A stretch of 13,983 nucleotides of DNA from an uncultured Parasutterella sp. GTDB taxonomy: Bacteria > Pseudomonadota > Gammaproteobacteria > Burkholderiales > Burkholderiaceae_F. How positions within the stretch are numbered: the stretch's first letter is position 1; every line of letters begins with the position of its first letter. The position numbers and the translations under genes are program-made. Below the pieces are notes generated by a model. It saw only the letters and a list, made by a program, of their open reading frames with translations. It was not told where the DNA came from and ran no database searches. Positions 1 through 6,988 of this stretch are shown here, piece by piece. The DNA lies in the NCBI GenBank assembly GCA_900766055.1, contig CAAFTZ010000094.1:1-13983 (forward strand), read 5' to 3'.

Positions 1-1
1 C

Positions 2-454
2 TATTTAGAAGCGGTAAATCGAGCGTTGTATCAAATCGGCAAGGTTTACATGAAGCGCGTTGCAGGAATCGAAAAAGAAGCCTTCAAACAGATCAACACC
101 GCGGAAGAAAAACTTGTTTCCCCAAATCTTTCGGAAACCGCTCGTGCCACGTTGAAAAACAACGTGAAGATCAACCACGAGATACTTGAAGTCGTTAAGT
201 TCTACACTCGCCACTTAAACAAGCGCACAAAAGAACTTTTAGAAATTCGAGAAAAAGCTGCGCTGAACTTTGAAGTTTCTTTAAATACCTTTATGACTAT
301 GAAGATCGGAGCTGATCTAGCTGAGTGCATCTCGAATGCAGAAAAAGACATCTCTAAGATCTTTGCATTTGAGCCGCCTGCTCTTTCGTCCCTCTACGAT
401 GTCGGATTCAAAGAACAATTTAGAGCCGTCACTCGACAAATTCGTAACGACTAA
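2..454 (+). CDS. Unidentified helical protein, 3' part of gene (5' end outside window)
   Basis: The reading frame is open from the first bases of the window to a TAA at 452-454. The true start therefore probably lies upstream, and about 150 residues are visible. A TTG at 26 or an ATG at 50 could be internal starts, but neither has a convincing Shine-Dalgarno sequence. The visible part looks almost wholly alpha-helical and is rich in Lys, Glu, Ala and Leu. It has a single Cys and no membrane segment or signal peptide. I do not recognise the family. The amphipathic helical character is weakly reminiscent of phasin-like proteins, but no diagnostic motif supports that. It converges with the hydrogenase operon, and two hairpins separate the two. 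Confidence 0.6.
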   Translation, partial: YLEAVNRALYQIGKVYMKRVAGIEKEAFKQINTAEEKLVSPNLSETARATLKNNVKINHEILEVVKFYTRHLNKRTKELLEIREKAALNFEVSLNTFMTMKIGADLAECISNAEKDISKIFAFEPPALSSLYDVGFKEQFRAVTRQIRND

Positions 455-489
455 AAAGAAAACCGGAGCCTAAATCAGATTCCGGTCTC
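453..489 (-). terminator. Rho-independent terminator of the hydrogenase operon
   Basis: Read on the minus strand, ACCGGA (486-481) pairs with TCCGGT (467-462) across a 13-base loop. The stem can be extended by one A-T and two G-T pairs. It is followed directly by TTTCTTTTT (461-453). It lies about 50 bases past the hydA stop, and its T-rich tail reaches into the TAA stop of the convergent gene. Confidence 0.6.
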
Positions 490-497
490 ACGTGAAC

Positions 498-534
498 AAG
501 TCCTTCAGAATGTGCTCTGAAGGACTTTAATTTT
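498..534 (+). terminator. Rho-independent terminator of the left-end gene
   Basis: A perfect 12-bp stem, AAGTCCTTCAGA (498-509) with TCTGAAGGACTT (516-527), closes a 6-base loop and is followed by TAATTTT. It lies between the convergent left-end gene and hydA. Its T-rich side serves the plus strand; the minus-strand side has no T run. Confidence 0.75.
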
Positions 535-537
535 GAA

Positions 538-2331
538 TTAGCTTAACTGAATTTTTTTCCAAACGTGCCGGATGGAAGGAACAGCCGGCGTCTTGCTCCG
601 ATCATCGTAAGAGGTATGAAGCAGCTGATGCGCTTTGTGAGAGTTCGGTTCCCCCAAATAATCGTCATAAAGCTCTTTGACCATCGGATTATTGTGAGAC
701 TGACGCACAGGGCTGTTTTCGTCGGCTCGCTCCAGCACTTCGAAACGTTTTGATGTCGCATTCAAATAATTGCCTCGGCTGCGAATCGTGCCGCCGCCGT
801 TGACACAGCCGCCCGGACAAGTCATCACTTCAATGAAGTTGTAAGGGCACGTACCCGCTGCAACCTCGTCGCAGATTTTATTGGCATTAGCGAGTCCGTA
901 CACCACGGCGATCTTCAGCTTCACTCCTCCTTCTTCCATTTCCGCTTCTTTATATACGTGCGGATGAGTAGAAGGCTTGAAAGGCACGTTGTTAACTTCT
1001 TTACCTGTCAGAACATGATAAAGCGTCCTCGACGCAGCCTCGGCCACACCGCCGCTCTTCCCGAAAATCACACCGGCGCCCGAACCTCGGCTCATAAAGG
1101 GTGTATCAAATTCACCGTCTTCGATCTCTTTCAGATCTATCCCACGGCTCTTAAAGAGTCTTGCCAATTCGCGGACGGTTAAAACCAGATCCGTGTCCGG
1201 CACGCCGTCTTTGGCCAACTGTGGGCGTCCTGCCTCGATCTTCTTTGCTGTGCACGGCATGATGGAAATCACACGAATCTTTGAAGGCTCGGCGCCGATT
1301 TTTTCCGGTAGCCACGTCTTGGCAAGAGAACTGAGCACAGCCTGCGGAGAGCGAGTGGTGGAAAGATGGTCCAGCATTTCAGGACGATGCTGTTCAACAA
1401 AACTCACCCAGCCGGGGCAGCAGGAAGTAAACATCGGCATCACTGAGTGCTTATCTTTTATTCGATTAAGCAGCTCGGTACCTTCTTCCATGATCACAAC
1501 ATCAGCTGAGAAGTTGGTATCAAGAACATAGTTGGCACCCATCATCTTCAGCCCGGCAATGATGCGTTTTTCAACATTAGTTCCGGAAAGCGTTCCGAAT
1601 GCATCGCCCAATGTTGCGCGGACAGAGGGCGCAAATTGAACGACGGAAATAACACTTTCGTCTTCAAGAATTTCGCGGGCCTTATCCACATTATCCGTTG
1701 ACATTAAAGCCCCCGTAGGACAGACCATAATGCACTGTCCGCAGCGAACACATTTAGTAGAATCCACCCAATCTTTGGTGCCGTTCAGGCATACACCGGC
1801 TTTTGTTCCGATTTCATCAATACGAAGCGCGCCGATGCCTTGGATCTTATTGCATACCTCCACACAGCGCATACAGCGGACGCACTTATTAACATCGAGC
1901 TCGATCGCCGGATCAGTATGGTCAACCTTACGTTCTGCAATAAATTTACCGGTAAACGGCGCCTTCTGTACTCCTAAGTTGCGAGCAAGCTGAAGAAGTT
2001 CACAATTTCCGTAACGACCGCAGGTCACACAATCCATGTCGTGATCTGCGAAGATCAAGGCCACTTGAGTTCGCTGCATTTTTTTGACCTGAGAGGAAAT
2101 GGTGTCCACTTCCATTCCGTCCTCCAAAGGTGTCTTGCAGCTGGTGAGCGTAAGTTCCTGACCGTCGGCCCTTTTTACACGGACAATACAAACCGCGCAC
2201 GTCCCGGGGGTATGACAAAGCGGCTTAAAAGCACAAAGCGTCGGGATAAAGAACCCCATCTGTCTGGCCGCTTCTAAAATTGTAATTTCTTGATCAAAAT
2301 CAAAAGGTTTGTTGTTGATATAGGCTCTCAT
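538..2331 (-). CDS. hydA: [FeFe] hydrogenase catalytic subunit, M3-type with NuoG-like Fe-S chain
   Basis: This 597-residue soluble enzyme interconverts H2 with protons and electrons at the H-cluster. Domains in order: a 2Fe-2S ferredoxin domain (Cys33, 45, 48, 65, plus an extra Cys39); a His-Cys3 4Fe-4S site (His97, Cys101, 104, 110); and two 4Fe-4S ferredoxin motifs (Cys150/153/156/160 and Cys194/197/200/204). The H-cluster domain follows, with all three signatures: TSCCPGW at 302-308, MPCTAKKIE at 358-366 and EVMTCPGGCVNGGG at 501-514. In the family, the first Cys of TSCC relays protons and the second Cys, Cys360, Cys505 and Cys509 bind the cluster; all are present. A small-subunit-like tail (about 525-597) completes the usual architecture. 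AAAGGAG seven bases before the ATG fixes the start. The stop of the flavoprotein gene lies 17 bases upstream, so the two are surely cotranscribed and probably form one complex. No HydE, HydF or HydG maturase gene is in the window. The identity is very secure; the physiological direction is not known. Confidence 0.97.
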   Translation of the reverse strand: MRAYINNKPFDFDQEITILEAARQMGFFIPTLCAFKPLCHTPGTCAVCIVRVKRADGQELTLTSCKTPLEDGMEVDTISSQVKKMQRTQVALIFADHDMDCVTCGRYGNCELLQLARNLGVQKAPFTGKFIAERKVDHTDPAIELDVNKCVRCMRCVEVCNKIQGIGALRIDEIGTKAGVCLNGTKDWVDSTKCVRCGQCIMVCPTGALMSTDNVDKAREILEDESVISVVQFAPSVRATLGDAFGTLSGTNVEKRIIAGLKMMGANYVLDTNFSADVVIMEEGTELLNRIKDKHSVMPMFTSCCPGWVSFVEQHRPEMLDHLSTTRSPQAVLSSLAKTWLPEKIGAEPSKIRVISIMPCTAKKIEAGRPQLAKDGVPDTDLVLTVRELARLFKSRGIDLKEIEDGEFDTPFMSRGSGAGVIFGKSGGVAEAASRTLYHVLTGKEVNNVPFKPSTHPHVYKEAEMEEGGVKLKIAVVYGLANANKICDEVAAGTCPYNFIEVMTCPGGCVNGGGTIRSRGNYLNATSKRFEVLERADENSPVRQSHNNPMVKELYDDYLGEPNSHKAHQLLHTSYDDRSKTPAVPSIRHVWKKIQLS

Positions 2332-2348
2332 TTCTATTCTCCTTTTTC

Positions 2349-4334
2349 TTATTGAGCCTTTTGGTTAAAACCGGGAATCGGCAGTTGGGTCACAACGCCG
2401 AAAAGGCGGTAGCAGCGCATGCAGCGTTCGGCTTCTTTCTTGGCTTCTTCTGAAGTTAAACCGAGTTCGACTTCTTCAAAGTTATGGGCGCGAATTTCGG
2501 GCGCCAGTTCCGGCATCTGCTGACGATCCTGATGAATGGTCGGAAGAACGGGTTCAGTCTCCTCAAGGAGATTGCATTTCTTAATCATCTGAGTCATGCG
2601 TGATCGCGGTTCAAAACCGACGGAACCTCGGGTTAGATATTCATGAATAGATTCGGCAGCTGTTTGACCCTGAGCCATACCTCCGATCAGCGTGGTCGGT
2701 CCGGTGGCACAGTCTCCGCCCGCAAATACGCCGGGACGGCTTGTAGCCAATGATTCCGTCACGGAAATGTTGCCGCGCTTATCAAACAGAATATTGTCTT
2801 TCTGTTCAAAAATACTTTGATCAATTCGCTGTCCGATAGCACTGATGACATTGGAGCAAGGAATGACAAATTCCGTACCCGGAATCTCGATAAGCTTTCT
2901 TCTGCCGTTGGCTTCAGGCGCGCCTTCGCGAAGTTTGATGCAGCGAAGTCCGGTAACTTTACCGTTTTCGAGCACCAGTTCTTTTTGAGCTGTCAGGAAA
3001 TGGAATTCGATGCCCTCTTCTTTAGCCGCCTTGATTTCCAAAGGATCTGCCGGAGCTTGAGCTTCAGTTCTTCGATATATGACATGAACTTTACCGTCGG
3101 TCATACGCACAGCAGAGCGAGAACAGTCCATTGCAACGTTGCCGCCGCCGACAACCACAAAGTCTCCGGAGAAGGAAGGAGCCTCACCTTCTACGACGCC
3201 GCGTTCAACCTGAAGAAGAAAATCCAAGCCGTTGTAATAGCCTTCAATTTGTTCATTGTCCTCGGGGAATCCAAGTTTCATACCCTTGGCACACCCGACC
3301 CCTATAAACACAGCATTAAATCCCTCGTTAAAAAGGTCATCCAATGTAAAGTCTTTTCCTAAACGCCTGCCGTAATGAAATTTACCGCCCAGCTGCTCAA
3401 TCGTATTGGCTTCAGCCAACAGAATATCTTTCGGCAGACGATACTGAGGGATACCGACTAAAGCCATCCCCCCGGCCTTTCGCTGTGCCTCAAACACTTC
3501 AACTTTGTAGCCTTTCAGCAGCAAATGATATGCGCATGTGAGTCCGGAGGGACCGGCGCCGATAATTGCGATTCTGGGAGAGAATTCACTCGGTTCTGCG
3601 GCGGCACCTTCGAACATTTTGTCAACGGTGTACCCCAATGAGTCAGCGCAATAACGCTTCAGATTCTTGATGTCGACAGCTCCCTCCAGACGATTTCGTC
3701 TGCAAGCCTTTTCGCAAAGACGGACGCAGACTCGTCCGCATGAGCCGACTAACGGGTAGTGACGAAGAACTACACCCGTGGCGTAATCCGTACGTCCTGC
3801 CTTTATGTAATCAATATAACGAGGCACGTTGACATGAGCCGGGCAAGCTTCAATGCAGGGAGCCGTCATTACTTCATAGTCGCCCCATGGCATATCAGGA
3901 AGCGGAACGAGTTTTAGATCTTCGGGAAAAGCTTTGATCGCTTCAATTAAAGCTACCGGCGAAGTCTGACCCACCCCACAGAAACTCGTATTTCTCATCA
4001 TGCGGGCGATATCGAGAAGATTTTCCCAATTAATCGGGTCTCCTCTCAATGCTTTTTCTAGCGCCTGAGAAATGATGATTGAGCCGCTTCGGCAAGGAGT
4101 ACATTTACCGCAGGAATTGTCTTTTACCGTTGAATAGTATTTATTCATGGCAAAAAGCAAGTTTGCATGCGGGTGGAAAACTAAGAATCCCCGATGCGAG
4201 ATAAACGTCATAACGGGGTTGCCGTTATTGAACTGCAGAAGATTTTTAAGATCCAGACCCTCAGGTTCTTTGTAATCAGCAGTGCCGCGGTTGTCATAGA
4301 CGACACCGTCCCACACGCCATAATGAAGCCGCAT
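2349..4334 (-). CDS. Fused NuoF-type 4Fe-4S domain and GltD/NfnB-like FAD-NAD(P)H oxidoreductase, hydrogenase partner
   Basis: This 661-residue flavoprotein is the likely electron-transfer partner of the hydrogenase downstream. Residues 1-145 match the C-terminal 4Fe-4S domain of NuoF/HydB (SCGKCTPCR at 74-82, fourth ligand Cys119 in FCGVGQ). The NADH/FMN-binding part of NuoF is absent. Residues about 155-645 are like the glutamate synthase small subunit and NfnB. They carry cluster-type cysteines (Cys160, 164, 199, 203, 207, 211), an FAD Rossmann motif GAGPSG (259-264), a second nucleotide motif GGGNVAMD (396-403) and YRRTEAQAPAD (420-430). The FAD-closing motif GVFAGGDCATGP is at 535-546. 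The YRR arginines are where GltD-type enzymes hold the 2'-phosphate of NADPH, so NADPH is the suspected substrate. A CxxC (638, 641) lies near the C-terminus. AAGGA about eight bases upstream of the ATG supports this start. The gene is first in a two-gene operon. Inferred role: NAD(P)H-H2 electron exchange; flavin bifurcation is conceivable but not shown. Names such as glutamate synthase small subunit would be misleading, as no large subunit is nearby. Confidence 0.9.
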   Translation of the reverse strand: MRLHYGVWDGVVYDNRGTADYKEPEGLDLKNLLQFNNGNPVMTFISHRGFLVFHPHANLLFAMNKYYSTVKDNSCGKCTPCRSGSIIISQALEKALRGDPINWENLLDIARMMRNTSFCGVGQTSPVALIEAIKAFPEDLKLVPLPDMPWGDYEVMTAPCIEACPAHVNVPRYIDYIKAGRTDYATGVVLRHYPLVGSCGRVCVRLCEKACRRNRLEGAVDIKNLKRYCADSLGYTVDKMFEGAAAEPSEFSPRIAIIGAGPSGLTCAYHLLLKGYKVEVFEAQRKAGGMALVGIPQYRLPKDILLAEANTIEQLGGKFHYGRRLGKDFTLDDLFNEGFNAVFIGVGCAKGMKLGFPEDNEQIEGYYNGLDFLLQVERGVVEGEAPSFSGDFVVVGGGNVAMDCSRSAVRMTDGKVHVIYRRTEAQAPADPLEIKAAKEEGIEFHFLTAQKELVLENGKVTGLRCIKLREGAPEANGRRKLIEIPGTEFVIPCSNVISAIGQRIDQSIFEQKDNILFDKRGNISVTESLATSRPGVFAGGDCATGPTTLIGGMAQGQTAAESIHEYLTRGSVGFEPRSRMTQMIKKCNLLEETEPVLPTIHQDRQQMPELAPEIRAHNFEEVELGLTSEEAKKEAERCMRCYRLFGVVTQLPIPGFNQKAQ

Positions 4335-4562
4335 ATTCTTTTCCTTGTTTTGAGAGCAATTGTTTTATCGTAATGAATTCCATTTTAGGCGAGCCACGCC
4401 TTCATTTTTACATTTCAACATTTTTTACATGTTGTGAGCTGTCGAAGTTCCTCCTTCATCCATTTCTTATTTATTGACTACGAATAGATGTACTACTTTG
4501 AGAAGATCACTGCAAAGATTTTCAGAATTGATCATTAGAATCTATTTGAAGTGAGGAGTTTT
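4335..4562. promoter_or_regulatory. Divergent control region between hydrogenase operon and patatin-like gene
   Basis: This 228-base AT-rich spacer must hold promoters for both flanking genes. Two small inverted repeats are visible: AGGCG/CGCCT (4387-4391 and 4397-4401) and CAACAT/ATGTTG (4416-4421 and 4429-4434). They lie on the hydrogenase side and could be operators or leader hairpins. TTGACT at 4474-4479 is a possible -35 for the patatin gene, but the nearest -10-like element (TACTTT) is only 14 bases on, so no promoter is assigned. GAGGAG at 4553-4558 is the ribosome binding site of the patatin gene. Confidence 0.4.
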
Positions 4563-5471
4563 ATGAAAGTCGGATTAGCACTTGGAAGCGGTTCAGCCCG
4601 CGGTTTTTCCCACATTGGCATTATTGATTGTTTGCTGGACCAGGGAATTGTTCCGGATGTTGTTGCAGGTACATCAATCGGAGCGATAGTGGGCGCCTGT
4701 TATGTCAGCGGACATTTAGAACGACTGCGTAAACAAGCCCTTGCTATTAACCGCTTAAATTGGACGACGTTTTTTAATCCGAGCTTTTCTATCGACGGGT
4801 GGATCAATTTGCATCAAATGCAGATGTTCCTCGTAAAGAGCGGCGTAGAACGGAAACAAAAATGCATTGAAGATTTAAAAACCCCTTTTGGAACCGTGAC
4901 CTGTGATCTTATGAGCGGCAAAGAAATCTGGATTACAAAAGGTCCGGTTTTTGACTCCGTTTGGCCTTCAATGGCCATGCCGGGCGTCTTTCCGCCCGTT
5001 GAGGGACCTGAAGGCCGGTGGTATATCGACGGCGGCATCGTCAACCCAGTCCCTGTCTCTTTATGCCGGGCTCTGGGAGCCGATGTTGTGATCGCGGTAA
5101 ACCTTAATAACGACCTCCTGAGGCGGGTTGAAATTGAAAAACAGTCAAAAGGCTCCAACAGAAAAAAAACGAGCGAAGTCGCAAAAATTTTTGCCAAGGC
5201 CAAAAATCTGATTCCGTCGATCAAAAAGGAGACTGAGTCCGATAAACCTAAACCCCCGGATTTCTTTGAGACGATTTCCCGCTCTATTAATATTGCTCAG
5301 GACCGTATTACTAAAACCCGTCTCGCCGGCGATCCTCCCGAGATCATCCTTTGTCCGAAAGTCACCGACATAGGCTTATTAGAAACTTACCGTGCCGAAG
5401 AAGCTATTCGAGCCGGGTATAAATGCTGCGAAGCAAATATCGCTGCAATCAAGGACGCTATCGGTCACTAA
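4563..5471 (+). CDS. Patatin-like phospholipase, RssA/NTE type
   Basis: This 302-residue cytoplasmic protein has the patatin serine-aspartate dyad architecture. A Gly-rich oxyanion loop, GSGSARG (8-14), is followed by the nucleophile elbow GTSIG (Ser38) and DGG with catalytic Asp156. The NPVPV that follows is typical of bacterial RssA-like members. Family members hydrolyse acyl esters of phospholipids or related lipids; the substrate here is unknown. A Lys-rich charged stretch (about 190-232) interrupts the C-terminal half and is probably a surface loop. The open frame extends back to a GTG at 4551, but that codon overlaps the GAGGAG ribosome binding site four bases before the ATG at 4563, so the ATG is chosen. 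It is a single gene, diverging from the hydrogenase operon and converging on the FNT channel gene with 11 bases between stops. I saw no signal peptide or membrane anchor. Confidence 0.92.
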   Translation: MKVGLALGSGSARGFSHIGIIDCLLDQGIVPDVVAGTSIGAIVGACYVSGHLERLRKQALAINRLNWTTFFNPSFSIDGWINLHQMQMFLVKSGVERKQKCIEDLKTPFGTVTCDLMSGKEIWITKGPVFDSVWPSMAMPGVFPPVEGPEGRWYIDGGIVNPVPVSLCRALGADVVIAVNLNNDLLRRVEIEKQSKGSNRKKTSEVAKIFAKAKNLIPSIKKETESDKPKPPDFFETISRSINIAQDRITKTRLAGDPPEIILCPKVTDIGLLETYRAEEAIRAGYKCCEANIAAIKDAIGH

Positions 5472-5482
5472 AACGATACGTC

Positions 5483-6325
5483 TTAAGCCTTTTTGATATT
5501 GGCGGCAAGGTAAAGCATTCCAACCAAAACTGAACCGCCGATAATATTTCCTATCGTCACCGGAACCAGATTGCCCGCAACAAATGAATAAAAATCAGCT
5601 TTAAGTGCCGCAGCCTTCCCAGCTTCCGCTAAAGCGATGTAACGAGGATCGGTTCCAGTCAGGAGTCCGAGCGGGATAAAGAACATATTGGCAATGCAGT
5701 GCTCCATACCCAAGGCAACGAAAGCCATGGTCGGAAACCAAAGTGCGGCAATCTTTCCGATTGTTTCCGTTGAGGCGGCTGCAGCAAATACAGCTAAGCA
5801 AACCAGCCAGTTGCACCCGATTCCGCGAAGAAGCGCCTCTGTAAAACCTAATGAGCATTTAGCGTTAGCCAAATTCACGACGGCCGCTGCCCAAGGCATC
5901 GTCCCGCCGGCACTCTCAAAAATCAGTCCCGAAAGATACGCAATAAAGAAAGCGACAAAAAGCGCTCCCGCAAAATTACCGAGCCAGGATGTCGCTAATG
6001 TAAAGACCGTCTGGCCGAAGGTAATCTTTTGTTTGGCTTGGGCTGTCGTCAGCGTCATGCAGCTGCCGGTAAACAAATCCGCACCGCAAAGAACAACCAA
6101 CATAAGCCCAAGCGGGAACACTGCTCCGAAAATCAGCTTTGACATTCCACCCCACTGCTCCCAAGGAAGCGCGAGTCCGATACGAATTGCCAGGAAACCG
6201 CCGATCGCAATATACATTCCGGCGAGAAGTGTGTTCGCGGCACGGGCAATCCAGCATTGATTGGCTTTGGAGAGACCCATGCTCACAGTGGCATTCAGGA
6301 TTTCTTGTGAAGTAAGTGTAGCCAT
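5483..6325 (-). CDS. Formate/nitrite transporter (FNT) family channel, FocA-like
   Basis: This 280-residue inner-membrane protein has six expected transmembrane helices and the normal length for the FNT family, whose members form pentameric channels for formate, nitrite, hydrosulfide or similar small anions. Visible signatures are GADLFTGSCMT (81-91, the region of the gating omega loop, Thr91), RGIGCNWLVCLA (167-178), ALGMEHCIANMFFIP (204-218, with central His209) and NLVPVTIGN (252-260). His209 and Thr91 match the key residues of E. coli FocA by motif. The substrate cannot be settled from sequence; formate is the best guess because the window also encodes an [FeFe] hydrogenase and so suggests fermentation. 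No pfl, formate dehydrogenase or nitrite reductase gene adjoins it. No clear Shine-Dalgarno precedes the ATG. Another start is not obvious, because the N-terminal amphipathic helix typical of FocA begins near residue 5. Confidence 0.93.
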   Translation of the reverse strand: MATLTSQEILNATVSMGLSKANQCWIARAANTLLAGMYIAIGGFLAIRIGLALPWEQWGGMSKLIFGAVFPLGLMLVVLCGADLFTGSCMTLTTAQAKQKITFGQTVFTLATSWLGNFAGALFVAFFIAYLSGLIFESAGGTMPWAAAVVNLANAKCSLGFTEALLRGIGCNWLVCLAVFAAAASTETIGKIAALWFPTMAFVALGMEHCIANMFFIPLGLLTGTDPRYIALAEAGKAAALKADFYSFVAGNLVPVTIGNIIGGSVLVGMLYLAANIKKA

Positions 6326-6400
6326 AATCTATGGAAAAAAGAGGTCGGAAATTGAGCGAAATTCTAAGTGAAAATTTTCGCCTTTTTGAAAAAGCCGAAT

Positions 6401-6422
6401 GACTAAAAAGAGACCTTTAGTC
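6401..6422. repeat. Inverted repeat in the divergent spacer between FNT gene and DUF2782-like gene
   Basis: GACTAAA (6401-6407) and TTTAGTC (6416-6422) form perfect 7-base arms around an 8-base centre. They lie midway between two divergent starts (6325 and 6483). This could be an operator for either promoter or a short leader hairpin of the FNT transcript. No T run follows on either strand, so a terminator is unlikely. Confidence 0.35.
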
Positions 6423-6482
6423 GGTACTTTCCTCTAAATTCCCGTACACTTATATCAAGTATGTTTCATTAAGAAAATAATT

Positions 6483-6968
6483 ATGAAAAAAATTCAATTG
6501 GCTGCCTTCATCGCTGCTGCCGGCCTGATGCTCGGATCAGCTTACGCGGCTGGTCTCGACGCACCGGTTCCCCCTTCTTTCAACGATGCTCCCGACAATA
6601 TTCAAAGACCGTCCAAGAGCGGTGAAACGATTGAGGAAAAAGTCACTGATTTAAACCAGAAAAACTCGGATATTATTAATTCCAAAGCCGGTAAGAAAGA
6701 CACCAAAGCTGAGGAAGCTCAATCTAAGAAAGACTTAAAAGCTGCTCAAAAGCGTTCTAAAGATCCTTCCTTGTGGCCAAAGACTAAAATTGAAGAGACC
6801 GTTGACAATCACAATCAGGTCACTGAAGTGAAAGTCACTCCAATGTCCACTCAGGTTCCTTATGTCATGACTCGTGAGGCTCCGAGCAATAAAACCGGCG
6901 GAAGCGGTCCCGGTACAGGAAGCGACAATACGATGAGCATTCCAAAATTCATTAATTTCGGCTTCTAA
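6483..6968 (+). CDS. Exported DUF2782-like protein
   Basis: This 161-residue protein has an N-terminal signal peptide: Lys2-Lys3, a hydrophobic stretch, then a likely cleavage after Ala22 in SAYA. The mature part is therefore periplasmic or envelope-located. The C-terminal third, with EVKVTP (115-120), PYVM (126-129) and the closing IPKFINFGF (153-161), resembles the short DUF2782 domain found just upstream of thrB in betaproteobacteria. Position agrees: thrB starts 20 bases after its stop. Between the signal peptide and this domain lies a low-complexity Lys/Glu/Ser-rich linker (about 44-103). To my recollection, typical members lack it. A Gly/Ser-rich stretch (138-147) sits inside the domain. 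Function is unknown in the whole family. The match is divergent and rests partly on gene order. The ribosome binding site is weak. Confidence 0.75.
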   Translation: MKKIQLAAFIAAAGLMLGSAYAAGLDAPVPPSFNDAPDNIQRPSKSGETIEEKVTDLNQKNSDIINSKAGKKDTKAEEAQSKKDLKAAQKRSKDPSLWPKTKIEETVDNHNQVTEVKVTPMSTQVPYVMTREAPSNKTGGSGPGTGSDNTMSIPKFINFGF

Positions 6969-6988
6969 GCAGAGGATCAAAGCACAAA

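Noticed and set aside
2817..3362. Open frame of 181 codons on the plus strand inside the flavoprotein gene
   Set aside because: It lies entirely antisense to a gene with clear motifs, has no family likeness and no ribosome binding site; it is a by-product of codon bias.
2349..3900. Reading the flavoprotein as a true glutamate synthase small subunit
   Set aside because: No large glutamate synthase subunit is adjacent, and the N-terminal NuoF-type cluster domain and hydA partner point to hydrogenase electron transfer.
4528..4541. Possible FNR-type site (TTGAT with following bases) upstream of the patatin gene
   Set aside because: Only the left half matches TTGAT-N4-ATCAA; the right half is AGAAT, so it does not qualify as an anaerobic regulator site.
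4551..4562. GTG start for the patatin-like protein
   Set aside because: The codon overlaps the GAGGAG that serves the ATG at 4563, and the patatin fold begins right after that ATG.
5472..5482. Terminator between the convergent patatin and FNT genes
   Set aside because: The gap is 11 bases and I found no convincing stem with a T run across the gene ends.
5688..6260. Open frame of 190 codons antisense to the FNT channel gene
   Set aside because: It fully overlaps a well-identified membrane channel on the other strand and encodes a biased Ala/Lys/Pro-rich product without a recognised domain.
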